The notes: generated by a model from the sequence alone, not told the origin. DNA of 64,000 nt from CAXBDP01 sp964598395 (GCA_964598395.1 CAZRBW010000009.1:1-64000); one strand, 5' to 3'. Shown: positions 35,635 through 44,277, counted from the stretch's first letter. Numbers and translations are program-made.

Positions 35635-36519
35635 ATGATACAAGAGGAGGACACGTACCAAAATTTGGTGATCAAGGACGATGTGCTTGATGTGAATCTC
35701 CTTAGCCAATACCATCTAAGTATTGGAATAAGTGAAAATGAATTAGAGATAGGCATCGTTGATAGCGAAAATCATCGATGCCTTTTCTTTGAACTAATTC
35801 CAATTACTCAAAATATAAGTAGAGAAGCTTACTTTACTACTTTAGGTAATATTTTTGACCAACATAGCTTGCTACCTGCTGGCTTTTGGGGAAGTGTTTC
35901 TGTCTTTGTGAAAAATCAGTATTTCAGTATTGTTCCTGATGAATTTTTCACCAAATCAAAAAGTGTTGATTGGTTATGTATGGCAACAGGTCAAGTAGAG
36001 CCTGACGGTCAAATACTTGCCCATCATCATAAAAGTTTAGATTTTCACTTGGTCTATTCTATTCCCGACGACATCAAAGATTGGTTCACACAAAAATATC
36101 CAAATGTCAAGGTTCAATTCCTTCATCAAATATCTGTTTTATTAGAAGGATTCCTCCGACAAAAGCCTTCTGGTAAAAATGCTGTAGCTTTTGCACATAT
36201 AGACGGAGATTGGCTTAGCTTAGTGATTTTCGAAGGAAAAAATCTTCTTTTGTGTAATCGATTTAAGATTTACGAACCTTCAGATTTTGCCAAATATATT
36301 GGTATTGCATTCCAAGAATTTTTGCTAAATCTAGAAAGTGATCAATTGATAGTTTATGGCAATTTTGAGAAAGATGCCGCCGCTCTTAATCAGCTAAATC
36401 GATATTTTCAATATGTGCATTTAGGTAAGCGTCCATGGAAATTATACTTTGGATATATGTTTGACGACCTTGATGAGTATAAATACTTTGAAACTTTTTG
36501 TACTTGGTTTTGCAAATGA
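35635..36519 (+). CDS. DUF3822 family protein
   Basis: A 294-residue protein I recognise as the Bacteroidota DUF3822 family, which is usually found next to coaD and an rRNA methyltransferase gene. Two similar halves with HLSIGISENELEIGIVD and AVAFAHIDGDWLSLVIFEGKN suggest an actin-like (ASKHA) fold, a comparison from sequence wording only. No catalytic motif is seen. Its stop overlaps the coaD start by ATGA, so translation is coupled. Confidence 0.75.
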   Translation: MIQEEDTYQNLVIKDDVLDVNLLSQYHLSIGISENELEIGIVDSENHRCLFFELIPITQNISREAYFTTLGNIFDQHSLLPAGFWGSVSVFVKNQYFSIVPDEFFTKSKSVDWLCMATGQVEPDGQILAHHHKSLDFHLVYSIPDDIKDWFTQKYPNVKVQFLHQISVLLEGFLRQKPSGKNAVAFAHIDGDWLSLVIFEGKNLLLCNRFKIYEPSDFAKYIGIAFQEFLLNLESDQLIVYGNFEKDAAALNQLNRYFQYVHLGKRPWKLYFGYMFDDLDEYKYFETFCTWFCK

Positions 36520-36977
36520 CAAAGCGTATAGCACTTTTTCCCGGCTCATTCGACCCATTCACCAATGGACATCATGACATTGTGATGAGAGGACTGAATT
36601 TATTTGACCATATAATAGTGGCAATAGGTTACAACTCTCAAAAGCAGCGCTATTTCGATGTTGATATAATGGTAAAGGTAATTTCTGAGACATTCGAGAA
36701 CACAAAACGAGTTTCGGTGATTGTATATAATGAACTGACGGCCGAGCTTGCCAAAAAGCATAAAGCCAAATACGTGCTGAGAGGACTAAGGAACACTACT
36801 GACTTTGAGTACGAAAATACCATTGCTCAAGTAAACCACCATTTGAACCCTGAGATGGAAACGGTGTTTCTAATCACTACTCCAGAATTCGCAGGGATTA
36901 GTTCTACCATTATTCGCGAGGTACATAGATACAAAGGTGACGTTAGTAAATTTCTACCTTATAAGCTCGAAGTCTGA
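36516..36977 (+). CDS. coaD: Pantetheine-phosphate adenylyltransferase
   Basis: Makes dephospho-CoA from 4'-phosphopantetheine and ATP, the fourth step of coenzyme A synthesis. The ATG at 36516 gives the normal start MTKRIALFPGSFDPFTNGHH, 153 residues; a longer frame begins inside DUF3822. The nucleotidyltransferase motif T-x-G-H is Thr16-Asn17-Gly18-His19, and GISSTIIREV is the C-terminal signature. VLRGLRNTTDFEYE is intact. Its 3' end overlaps the Nudix gene on the other strand by 19 bp. Confidence 0.95.
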   Translation: MTKRIALFPGSFDPFTNGHHDIVMRGLNLFDHIIVAIGYNSQKQRYFDVDIMVKVISETFENTKRVSVIVYNELTAELAKKHKAKYVLRGLRNTTDFEYENTIAQVNHHLNPEMETVFLITTPEFAGISSTIIREVHRYKGDVSKFLPYKLEV

Positions 36978-37660
36978 GACAGCTTATCCTTTTCTAATTG
37001 AGTATATTTACTGAATACCTGCCTGATCGTGGCATATGAATTATATAGGGCATTTTTCCAATCGTAATGCTCCATCCATCGAACATCGGTAATTGCCTCC
37101 TCTAGTTGCGGTGCTAGCTGCGAATCATCGATCGATTTCATTTTATACCAATACGTTTTTTTGAGCGTATGCTTGCCATTACGCATGTAAGTATGCCATG
37201 TAGAGCCAATTTTCTCTATAACCTCCACTTTGATGTTACACTCTTCTTCAACCTCCCGCTGAGCCCCTTCTATTGGCAATTCGCCCTTTTCGAGCTTTCC
37301 TTTTGGTAAATCCCACTTTTTTAATCTGTAAATCATCAGAATTTTACCGTCCTTTTCCACTAATCCTCCCGCGGCTTTTACTACTGTAAATCGCTTTTTA
37401 AGATAGTGACTAGCCGACTCAGGGTCATTCACTATGACAGTAATCGCTTCTACCTTTTTATAATTCCGCGCTTTCAATTGCTCCATCAAATTAAAAATCT
37501 GATCAGCAGTTGGGAATCTAAGGAGAATTTCGCCTTGCCATTTTGCAAGATGCACTCCATCTTTATGAGCATCGACTAATTGATCGAATGTGCTTAGAGG
37601 CAAATTGAGTTTGCCATCGCGCACAATGGTCAATGGTTTGTCATTGATGAAAAGCTTCAT
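36959..37660 (-). CDS. Nudix hydrolase with N-terminal extension
   Basis: A 233-residue protein. The first 95 residues are a separate small domain (IFNLMEQLKARNYKKVEAIT) of unknown role; residues about 96-210 are a Nudix fold with box GKLEKGELPIEGAQREVEEE and then CNI. The metal-binding R-E-x-x-E-E is intact, while the usual final Gly is Asn. VEKDGKILMIYRLKKWDLPKG precedes it. Substrate unknown. Two GCGGGAGG octamers lie in sense (37252-37259 within the Nudix box, 37365-37372). The gene is monocistronic and overlaps the coaD end. Confidence 0.83.
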   Translation of the reverse strand: MKLFINDKPLTIVRDGKLNLPLSTFDQLVDAHKDGVHLAKWQGEILLRFPTADQIFNLMEQLKARNYKKVEAITVIVNDPESASHYLKKRFTVVKAAGGLVEKDGKILMIYRLKKWDLPKGKLEKGELPIEGAQREVEEECNIKVEVIEKIGSTWHTYMRNGKHTLKKTYWYKMKSIDDSQLAPQLEEAITDVRWMEHYDWKNALYNSYATIRQVFSKYTQLEKDKLSQTSSL

Positions 37661-37758
37661 TTATGTTTTTTTGAATCCGAAGAATACAAAGCAATCAAAA
37701 ATTAACTAACATCAAAAGAGAATTCCTCGCTTTCACAAAAAGATTTTAAATTCGCATC

Positions 37759-38406
37759 ATGATCCAAATCCTCGATAAAGAAACAGCCGAAAAAGTTGCG
37801 GCTCTATTGCTTGAAGCCAAAGCCATCAAATTAAGTCCTGATAAGCCCTTCACTTGGGCGTCTGGCTGGAAGTCGCCCATCTATTGCGACAATCGTGTAG
37901 CACTCTCCTACCCTGCCACACGTGGCTACATCAAGGAGCAACTGACTGCAGCTATTCGCAAACACTTTGCTGGTACCGATTTGATTGCTGGCGTGGCTAC
38001 GGCTGGAATTCCACAAGGTGCATTGGTGGCAGATTTATTGGGACTACCATTTGCCTATGTACGATCCAAGCCAAAAGGCCACGGCATGGAAAACCTTATT
38101 GAAGGAAAAGTAACGGCAGGTCAAAAAGTGGTGATTGTAGAAGATCTTATTTCTACGGGCGGTAGTTCACTAAAAGCTGCAGAAGCGCTTGTCCAAGCTA
38201 AATGTGAGGTATTGGGCATGGTAGCAATATTCACGTACGGATTTGCTATGGCTGAAGATAATTTCAAAAAGCAGAATATTGATTTAGTGGTATTATCCGA
38301 CTATTCTCATTTGCTAGAGAATGCAGTAAAAGATGCTATAATCAAGGAAAGCGAATTGGAATTGCTGAATAATTGGAGAAAAGCTCCAAGCGAATGGGGA
38401 CAATAG
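37759..38406 (+). CDS. pyrE: Orotate phosphoribosyltransferase
   Basis: Joins orotate to PRPP to make OMP in de novo pyrimidine synthesis. The 215-residue protein has the substrate start KLSPDKPFTWASGWKSPIYCD, the AGVATAGIPQGAL and VRSKPKGHG segments, and the PRPP loop VVIVEDLISTGGSS (about 126-139). Length is normal. The gene stands alone and is followed by a short hairpin terminator that contains a GCGGGAGG octamer. Confidence 0.95.
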   Translation: MIQILDKETAEKVAALLLEAKAIKLSPDKPFTWASGWKSPIYCDNRVALSYPATRGYIKEQLTAAIRKHFAGTDLIAGVATAGIPQGALVADLLGLPFAYVRSKPKGHGMENLIEGKVTAGQKVVIVEDLISTGGSSLKAAEALVQAKCEVLGMVAIFTYGFAMAEDNFKKQNIDLVVLSDYSHLLENAVKDAIIKESELELLNNWRKAPSEWGQ

Positions 38407-38437
38407 CAATTGAGTTTCAAATTGGAAAATGGTAGAA

Positions 38438-38460
38438 GCGGGAGGTAAATCCCGTTTTCC
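38438..38460 (+). terminator. Terminator of pyrE containing a GCGGGAGG octamer
   Basis: CGGGA (38439-38443) and TCCCG (38450-38454) form a 5-bp stem with loop GGTAAA, followed by TTTT at 38455-38458. The octamer at 38438-38445 supplies the left arm. The stem is short but GC-only apart from one pair. Confidence 0.5.
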
Positions 38461-38521
38461 TCCTTCACTATAATTTCCCAAGATTTTGACTTAAAATCAA
38501 AAATCACTTTTAATTAAAAGC

Positions 38522-39301
38522 ATGACAGAAGAATCCTTTTTTTACGGAGAGCTCAAAGATTTTCTGGAAGAAAAGGTAATTCAATACAATCAGCCCAGTT
38601 TTATTGAGAGCGATCCGATTTCAATTCCTCATTTGTTTAGCGCCAAAGAAGATAGAGAGATCGCTGGTTTTTTGTCAGCTACCATCTCATGGGGCAATCG
38701 AAAGTCTATCATCCAAAATGCTCGAAAAATGCTGAATTGGATGGATAATGCTCCATTTGACTTTGTAAAAAACCACACTAAGTCAGATTTAGATAAAATT
38801 GAAGGTGTAATTCATCGGACGTTCAATTCGGATGATTTGCGACTTTTCATTAAATCGCTGCGAAATATTTATGCAAAGCATGGTGGGCTCGAAGAAGTAT
38901 TCGCAGGAAATCTAAAGGACGAATCTACTCAACCAGCCATAAATGCATTTCGGCAAATATTTTTCTCAATTCCACATTTGCACCGCAGCACCAAACACGT
39001 GAGTGATCCATTTAATGGTTCTTCCGCCAAGAGAATAAACATGTACTTGCGATGGATGGTGCGAAACGATCGAAAAGGAGTAGATTTTGGAATATGGCCT
39101 TCCATTCCTCCCGCCTATTTATCCTGCCCTTTGGATATACACTCTGGTAATGTAGCTCGTAAATTGGGCTTACTGAGCCGAAAGCAAAATGATTCAAAAG
39201 CAGTAAAAGAATTGGATACAAGCTTACGATTACTTGACCCAACTGATCCTACTAAATACGATTTTGCACTATTTGGCCTTGGTGTTTTCGAAAAATATTG
39301 A
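38522..39301 (+). CDS. TIGR02757 family protein (DUF2400)
   Basis: A 259-residue protein of the TIGR02757 family. Recognisable wording includes IPHLFSAKEDREIAGFLSATISWGNRKSII, the LFIKSLRNIYAKHGGLEEVF helix, AKRINMYLRWMVRNDRKGVDFGIW and the end AKYDFALFGLGV-type segment. Its helix-hairpin-like pattern hints at a relation to DNA glycosylase folds, but the function is unknown. Stands alone. The octamer at 39107-39114 is antisense here, encoding Pro-Pro-Ala. Confidence 0.85.
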   Translation: MTEESFFYGELKDFLEEKVIQYNQPSFIESDPISIPHLFSAKEDREIAGFLSATISWGNRKSIIQNARKMLNWMDNAPFDFVKNHTKSDLDKIEGVIHRTFNSDDLRLFIKSLRNIYAKHGGLEEVFAGNLKDESTQPAINAFRQIFFSIPHLHRSTKHVSDPFNGSSAKRINMYLRWMVRNDRKGVDFGIWPSIPPAYLSCPLDIHSGNVARKLGLLSRKQNDSKAVKELDTSLRLLDPTDPTKYDFALFGLGVFEKY

Positions 39302-39361
39302 TGATAATATTCTATCTTCAAGCTGCTCGGATAATTATTCCTTTTTGAAATCTTCCCAAAC

Positions 39362-39392
39362 AAAAAAGGTCTATGATTTACTCACAGACCTT
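39362..39392 (-). terminator. Terminator of the LysM gene
   Basis: A 7-bp stem (AAGGTCT at 39366-39372 with AGACCTT at 39386-39392) precedes an A run at 39362-39367, which is a T tract on the minus strand. It lies 22 bp past the LysM stop. Confidence 0.65.
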
Positions 39393-39413
39393 CCAAATTT
39401 CAGCTGATAATCT

Positions 39414-40265
39414 CTATTCGATGTAGGAAAGATTAACCAAAAACTTCTTGTCAATCGCATTCAATCGTTCGTAAGCTGATTGCGAAAGCTTGATTACAAT
39501 TTTATCATTATCCCCCGTTGCTGGCAGTTTACCAATTACTCTCACGAAAATTGAGATGTTGTTCATTGGGTTGCTCACTTGGATAATTGTACCTACCGCA
39601 GCTGATTTATGTAACGCGAGAAATTTAGCTGACTCATTGGTTCCAGAAATCACTTCTGCAATACCCTTTTCAGAAACACGCATATTTTTGCCAGTTTCAT
39701 TTACAGGTACTCGACCAATTTCGTAAGTGAATGTCTCTTCCTGAGGCATTGGACTAGAAACTGTGCTCTGTTGATTTACAGTTGGAGTAGTTCTATTATC
39801 TGCGACCAATTCTGATGGAGGCGCGGCAACCACAATAGATTGTCCAATTCCGATATTGTCGTTTTTAAGTCCATTCCATCTGCGGATGTCGGCCACATTT
39901 ACGCCATACTTTCTGCTAATGCTGAATATGGTTTCTGATGGACCAACTTTGTGAACTCTATTTACTGGAATTTCTGCAGTAACTACACGCTCACTTTTGG
40001 GAGTAAAAGGCTTATTGTATGGCACTTTCAATATCTGTCCAATTCGCAGGCTCTGATCTGCTCCTGGATTGAGCTGAATAATGTCATACATGGTGCTTTC
40101 ATACTGTTTGGCAATCGAAAAAAGTGTTTCTTTCTGGCCAACCTTATAATGAACGAGGACTTTGCCATCTTTCATTTCATAACCTACAGAATCAGCTTGA
40201 TGTGCATGAATCCCACTTGTCGCAAAAAAAGCGACGCAGAGAAGTAAAATTTTTAACCTTTTCAT
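39414..40265 (-). CDS. Secreted LysM protein with RlpA-like C-terminal domain
   Basis: A 283-residue exported protein with signal peptide (ending GIHAH). Two LysM modules follow: HYKVGQKETLFSIAKQYEST to about residue 88, and VHKVGPSETIFSISRKYGVN to about 150, each binding glycan strands of peptidoglycan. The last 90 residues (KGIAEVISGTNESAKFLALH, VRVIGKLP, IVIKLSQSAYERL) match a double-psi beta-barrel of the RlpA type. It lacks a visible amidase or NlpC catalytic triad. Likely a periplasmic wall-associated protein. Nine base pairs follow the DUF4905 gene. Confidence 0.8.
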   Translation of the reverse strand: MKRLKILLLCVAFFATSGIHAHQADSVGYEMKDGKVLVHYKVGQKETLFSIAKQYESTMYDIIQLNPGADQSLRIGQILKVPYNKPFTPKSERVVTAEIPVNRVHKVGPSETIFSISRKYGVNVADIRRWNGLKNDNIGIGQSIVVAAPPSELVADNRTTPTVNQQSTVSSPMPQEETFTYEIGRVPVNETGKNMRVSEKGIAEVISGTNESAKFLALHKSAAVGTIIQVSNPMNNISIFVRVIGKLPATGDNDKIVIKLSQSAYERLNAIDKKFLVNLSYIE

Positions 40266-40274
40266 AATTGAACA

Positions 40275-41057
40275 TTAACTGAGTTGATAACCTTTAACCT
40301 TGACCTTTTCTTGAACAAAAATTACATCCTTTTCTAAAACAAAAAAGCTTGATTGCGCTGGGAGCTTAAGTTCCTTTTCCATTAGCTCTAGCAAATTGCA
40401 ATCACCATTTTCATTCCAAACCGATATAAAGTTACTAAATCCCTTCTTATCAGCCATATAATATGACAAAACCATTTTGCCTCCTGCTTCTACATAGTCA
40501 ACGACCAATCTAGCTTTCACATTGAGTTCAATCAAAATAAATTCTGCTATCTTATCAAATTCAGCCGTACCTTCCTGGAATTGAGCTGGTTCTACAATAT
40601 TAGGATTAACACGACCCATTTTGTATTGCTCATTCACTTGCGCTCCAGTCGCTAAATCAAGCAATACCTTTTCCATCGAATCAACAGTTTTTAAAACTGC
40701 TTCTAGCCTATTTTCATCATGTTGTTGATAAATGAGGCCATCTTTCGACCAAAGCATTTGGCTATTTTGCCAATCGTAGGCATACAAATTTCGGTCTTCC
40801 GTATTAAGTGGATCATTCATCTTTTCTAGAATCAGATGATTTTCAGAAATCCCTGCTATGGTAATCCACCATGAAAATGCCATCTGGCTGGAAAACGAAT
40901 GAAGCTCACCTTTGGAATCAATTTTGAAGAAATAGACCTTTTTACTCTGATGATTTCGCACCTCAATTCCAATGCTACCATCTGTTGTGGAAAGACAAGT
41001 CTTCCAAACATCGCCAGGTAAATTGTGTTGAAACTTTAATGTAAGCTGTGTTGTCAA
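40275..41057 (-). CDS. DUF4905-like protein
   Basis: A 260-residue soluble protein with no signal peptide, tentatively DUF4905. It reads as a beta-propeller-like set of strands (DGSIGIEVRN, VYFFKIDSKGELH, LYAYDWQNSQMLW, FFVLEKDVIFV). Function unknown. It is transcribed toward the LysM gene with a 9-bp gap, and is divergent from the NfeD-type protease gene; a TAnnTTTG box lies just upstream. Confidence 0.65.
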   Translation of the reverse strand: MTTQLTLKFQHNLPGDVWKTCLSTTDGSIGIEVRNHQSKKVYFFKIDSKGELHSFSSQMAFSWWITIAGISENHLILEKMNDPLNTEDRNLYAYDWQNSQMLWSKDGLIYQQHDENRLEAVLKTVDSMEKVLLDLATGAQVNEQYKMGRVNPNIVEPAQFQEGTAEFDKIAEFILIELNVKARLVVDYVEAGGKMVLSYYMADKKGFSNFISVWNENGDCNLLELMEKELKLPAQSSFFVLEKDVIFVQEKVKVKGYQLS

Positions 41058-41113
41058 GAAATAAATTGATTACTTTCACAAAAGTAAGGAATAGGACAAG
41101 GCTTTAATGCCAA
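41051..41113. promoter_or_regulatory. Overlapping divergent promoters
   Basis: Minus strand: TACTTTTG (41086-41079), an exact TAnnTTTG, serves the DUF4905 gene with initiation near 41072; the nearest TTG (41113-41111) is 24 bases upstream, slightly long. Plus strand: TTG (41051-41053) and TACTTTCA (41071-41078), 17 bases apart, would serve the protease gene from about 41085. The two -7 boxes abut, so only one polymerase could bind at a time. Confidence 0.4.
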
Positions 41114-41120
41114 AAGCAAA

Positions 41121-42482
41121 ATGAATAAAAAAATATACCCATTATTTCTCATTCTCTTTATTGGATTTATTTTCCCTCAAATCGCTAAAGCGCAAGTTTC
41201 GGGAACTGCCTCGAAGGTTTTCGTGATGAAAATTGATGACAATATAGACCCTAGAATGAACCGATATGTGAAAATGGCACTTCAAAATGCTAAGGAAATT
41301 GAGGCAGAATTGATAATAATTGAAATGGATACCTACGGCGGCGCAGTGAACGATGCCGATGATATCCGCACCATGATTTTGGAGTTAGATATTCCTATTT
41401 ATGTATATATCAATAAAGATGCTGCCTCCGCAGGTGCTTTAATCTCCATTGCATGCGATAGTATTTATATGGCTCCAGGCGCTTCGATTGGCGCTGCCAC
41501 TGTGGTAACTATGGACGGGGCGGCTGCACCAGACAAATACCAGTCTTACTTTAGGTCTACCATGCGATCTACTGCCGAAGCAAAAGGTCGAGACCCTCGA
41601 ATAGCCGAGGCAATGGTCGATGAATCAATTGAAATAGAAGGAATTACCAAGGAAGGCGAAGTGATTACCTTCTCAACTTCTGAGGCAATCGCCAATAATT
41701 ATTGTGAAGCAGAGGTATCAAGTATTTCAGATATTCTTAAAAGATCTGGTATCACTGATTATCAAATTTTTGAATATGAGAAAAGCTTTGTTGAGTCTAT
41801 CATTTCGCTCTTTTTAAATCCCTTTATTTCGGGAATTTTAATCTTGGTAATATTGGGTGGTTTGTACTTCGAGCTACAAACCCCTGGAGTTGGATTTCCT
41901 CTTTTGGCAGCAACCTTGGCCTTAATACTATACTTTATCCCTTTGTATTTGAATGGACTAGCTCAATATTGGGAAATCGCAGTTTTTGTAATCGGTGTAA
42001 TTCTATTGCTATTGGAATTGTTCGTTTTCCCGGGTTTTGGCATTGCGGGCATTAGTGGCGGGTTTTTAATTGTAGGCTCTCTCACTTTGATGATGCTAGG
42101 TAACGATAATTTAGATTTCACTTTTGTGCCGGCTGAGCGAATTGTTAGAGCTTCAATTGTCACTTTAGGTGCGTTCCTTTCCGCTATTTTATTATTATTC
42201 GTGGGAGGAGTCCGGCTCACAAACAGTCAGTTTTTCAAACGAGTGGCTTTGGTTAGTACGCAAAGTAGTGAAAAAGGCTATTCCTCTAAATTTGTAGAGG
42301 AAGTGTTGGTAAATAAAATTGGCGTTGCACAAACCATCCTTAGACCAAGCGGTAGAGTAGAAATTGACGGCAATTTGTATGATGCAGCCACAAGAGGAGA
42401 ATATATCGTGGCTGGCACCAAGATAATTGTAGTGGATGATTCGGGTAATTATTTGAAAGTAAAAGAATATAAAGAAGGATGA
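41121..42482 (+). CDS. NfeD/ClpP-class membrane serine protease
   Basis: A 453-residue protein with a signal peptide (to about 25), a ClpP-like protease domain, four or five membrane helices (about 235-355) and a C-terminal NfeD OB-fold. Catalytic residues can be placed as Ser103 in AASAGALIS and Lys139 in APDKYQS, the dyad known in the archaeal stomatin-operon protease. TYGGAVNDADDIRTMI forms the oxyanion region. Such proteases cut stomatin-family membrane proteins; no stomatin gene is adjacent. Its stop overlaps the kdsB start by four bases. Confidence 0.85.
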   Translation: MNKKIYPLFLILFIGFIFPQIAKAQVSGTASKVFVMKIDDNIDPRMNRYVKMALQNAKEIEAELIIIEMDTYGGAVNDADDIRTMILELDIPIYVYINKDAASAGALISIACDSIYMAPGASIGAATVVTMDGAAAPDKYQSYFRSTMRSTAEAKGRDPRIAEAMVDESIEIEGITKEGEVITFSTSEAIANNYCEAEVSSISDILKRSGITDYQIFEYEKSFVESIISLFLNPFISGILILVILGGLYFELQTPGVGFPLLAATLALILYFIPLYLNGLAQYWEIAVFVIGVILLLLELFVFPGFGIAGISGGFLIVGSLTLMMLGNDNLDFTFVPAERIVRASIVTLGAFLSAILLLFVGGVRLTNSQFFKRVALVSTQSSEKGYSSKFVEEVLVNKIGVAQTILRPSGRVEIDGNLYDAATRGEYIVAGTKIIVVDDSGNYLKVKEYKEG

Positions 42483-43225
42483 AAATTGCCTGTATAATTC
42501 CGGCTAGATATGCTTCCACCCGCTTTCCTGGAAAACCACTCGCGAAACTTGGTGACAAGCCGATGATCCAACATGTGTATGAAAAATCGCGGGAGGTAAA
42601 AGCCTTTGACTTTGTGGCAGTTGCTACAGATTCACAATTGATTTATGATGCAGTAATGGCTTTTGGCGGTAAAGCTATTTTTACCAGCGAACATCACCAA
42701 AGTGGCACCGACCGTATTGCCGAAGCTGTGATAAATGCTGAACTTGAAAACTTCGATTACATTGTAAATGTGCAAGGAGACGAGCCTCTAATTGAGCCGG
42801 CTCAAATCGAGGAACTTATTCAATTGCTCGATGGCGAAACTGAAATCGCCACCCTGATAAAGCAAATCAGTAATCAAGAAGACCTTTTCAATCCCAATGT
42901 GGTAAAGGCTGTAATTGCGACCAATCAATCAGCATTATACTTTAGCCGGCACCCGATTCCCTACCTTAGAGGAGTGGAAGAAAAAGATTGGCTCACAAAA
43001 GAAATGCATTTTAAGCATGTAGGGATGTATGCCTACAAAAGAGAAGTGTTGATGGCCATAAGCAAATTAAAACCAAGCCCACTCGAAAATGCTGAATCTC
43101 TAGAACAATTGCGATGGCTAGAAAATGGCTTCCTAATCAAAGCCACCCAAACTGCTTTTGAATCTATTGGAATTGATACGCCAGAAGATCTTTTTAAAGC
43201 CATTGAAAGGATTTCTAAAGGCTAA
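42479..43225 (+). CDS. kdsB: 3-deoxy-manno-octulosonate cytidylyltransferase
   Basis: Activates Kdo as CMP-Kdo for the lipopolysaccharide inner core. The 248-residue protein has IIPARYASTRFPGKPLAKLGDKPMIQHVY at its start, VNVQGDEPLIEP for Mg and nucleotide binding, and HVGMYAYKREVL plus LEQLRWLENGF towards the end. Length is normal. It is coupled to the protease gene and followed by a hairpin terminator. An octamer at 42589-42596 encodes Arg-Glu-Val. Confidence 0.95.
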   Translation: MKIACIIPARYASTRFPGKPLAKLGDKPMIQHVYEKSREVKAFDFVAVATDSQLIYDAVMAFGGKAIFTSEHHQSGTDRIAEAVINAELENFDYIVNVQGDEPLIEPAQIEELIQLLDGETEIATLIKQISNQEDLFNPNVVKAVIATNQSALYFSRHPIPYLRGVEEKDWLTKEMHFKHVGMYAYKREVLMAISKLKPSPLENAESLEQLRWLENGFLIKATQTAFESIGIDTPEDLFKAIERISKG

Positions 43226-43271
43226 GAACCTTCATTTCCACAAAATTAATTCGACCATTTTCTTTTATTTT

Positions 43272-43313
43272 CATAAGATTAAGTCATCGTAATGACTAAT
43301 TCTTATGGTTTTT
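43272..43313 (+). terminator. Probable terminator of kdsB
   Basis: A 16-base imperfect inverted repeat (43272-43287 with 43292-43307; CATAAGA and AGTCAT arms pair with a 3-base internal mismatch) has loop CGTA and is followed by TTTTT at 43309-43313. Confidence 0.45.
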
Positions 43314-43358
43314 GGTCATTATACTGTCCGTATATTATGGTATTGGGTCATTATACTG
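43314..43358 (+). repeat. Two copies of GGTCATTATACTG
   Basis: The 13-mer GGTCATTATACTG occurs exactly at 43314-43326 and 43346-43358, 32 bases apart, in the spacer between kdsB and the NRDE gene. No further copy was noticed in the window. Confidence 0.8.
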
Positions 43359-43404
43359 GTTGTTAATTACAGAGTTAGGATGGCAAAAAACATTGGGGAA
43401 ACTC

Positions 43405-43480
43405 GCAGCACGTGGGCTCCAGCGGTGGAATAGGGGTTAAATATCAGTGGAGGAACACGCGGCACGCGTGCTCCAGCGGT
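43405..43480 (+). repeat. Diverged GC-rich direct repeat
   Basis: Two 22-base units (43405-43426 and 43459-43480), 54 bases apart, share 19 of 22 bases and end in CTCCAGCGGT. Preceding bases are also alike (GGGGAAACTC and GGAGGAACAC). They are clearly GC-richer than the flanking DNA. They look like a decaying tandem repeat; no coding frame explains them. Confidence 0.7.
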
Positions 43481-43497
43481 TGAGAAATTAATAGAGG

Positions 43498-44265
43498 CTA
43501 GGATTTTATAGTCCAGCGGAAGGTTTGCTCATCATATTCCTTTGAGCCATTTAAAAATTCGCGTTCGATATAGGAAACCTCGCCAGTACGGCTTACCAAC
43601 AAGACGGTAGTCATGCGGGTGCCGTAATCGGGTGATTCGATAAACATGGCGGATAGCTTTCTCTCCCAATCCTTCTCCACTCCGGTATTTGGCAATAAAT
43701 GATCAGCCGCTAATGATTTATTACTTAGTATTTCAAAAAGCTCTTCAGGTTTCGAATTTGCATTTTCTATCCAAGTGGCTAAATCTGCTTTTCCCTTTTG
43801 AACTTTCGGCCAGTTGGTATTCAGCAAATGATTGCTCAGACCGTGAACGCCAGATTCAATTTTAGAGATATTTTCAACTTTGTTGGAGTAATAAAACAGC
43901 TCCTGACTATTACCTACCAGCACATTGTAAGGAGCGAACAATTTATCCTCCCGCGATTTTTCAGCCAGATATTGCTGCGGGTCGTAGCCATTAGCTAGAA
44001 AATCCAATGGAAGCACTCCTCTACTCTTTTCTTTATCAGGCTCCAATGGTAATTCTCTATAATTTGTAACAGCCGAAAATCGACCCATTTTGTTTATACC
44101 CATCCAAGTGCCCCCCGCCTTTAAATCTTTGCCAGCAAGTATGTGAGGATGCTCTTGCCAGAAATGGGCTCTTTTGGTAGGTCGCTCATAGAATTCATCT
44201 CGGTTTCCTGCTAAAACTAAGGAATATTGTGGATGCGCATTGAGAGCAAATAAAATCAAACACAT
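43498..44265 (-). CDS. NRDE family protein (TANGO2-like)
   Basis: A 255-residue protein of the NRDE/TANGO2 family. It begins MCLILFALNAHPQYSLVLAG and continues NRDEFYERPT, giving the family name motif, with Cys2 in the conserved second position. GGTWMGINKMGRFSAVTNYR and HGLSNHLLNT are also typical. The eukaryotic relative has been linked to Golgi and haem or lipid handling; the bacterial role is unknown. It lies 12 bp after the SDR gene and probably shares its promoter. Confidence 0.88.
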   Translation of the reverse strand: MCLILFALNAHPQYSLVLAGNRDEFYERPTKRAHFWQEHPHILAGKDLKAGGTWMGINKMGRFSAVTNYRELPLEPDKEKSRGVLPLDFLANGYDPQQYLAEKSREDKLFAPYNVLVGNSQELFYYSNKVENISKIESGVHGLSNHLLNTNWPKVQKGKADLATWIENANSKPEELFEILSNKSLAADHLLPNTGVEKDWERKLSAMFIESPDYGTRMTTVLLVSRTGEVSYIEREFLNGSKEYDEQTFRWTIKS

Positions 44266-44277
44266 TACAAGTTGAAA

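Noticed and set aside
43314..43480. CRISPR array
   Set aside because: Only two copies each of two different repeats, uneven spacing, no cas genes.
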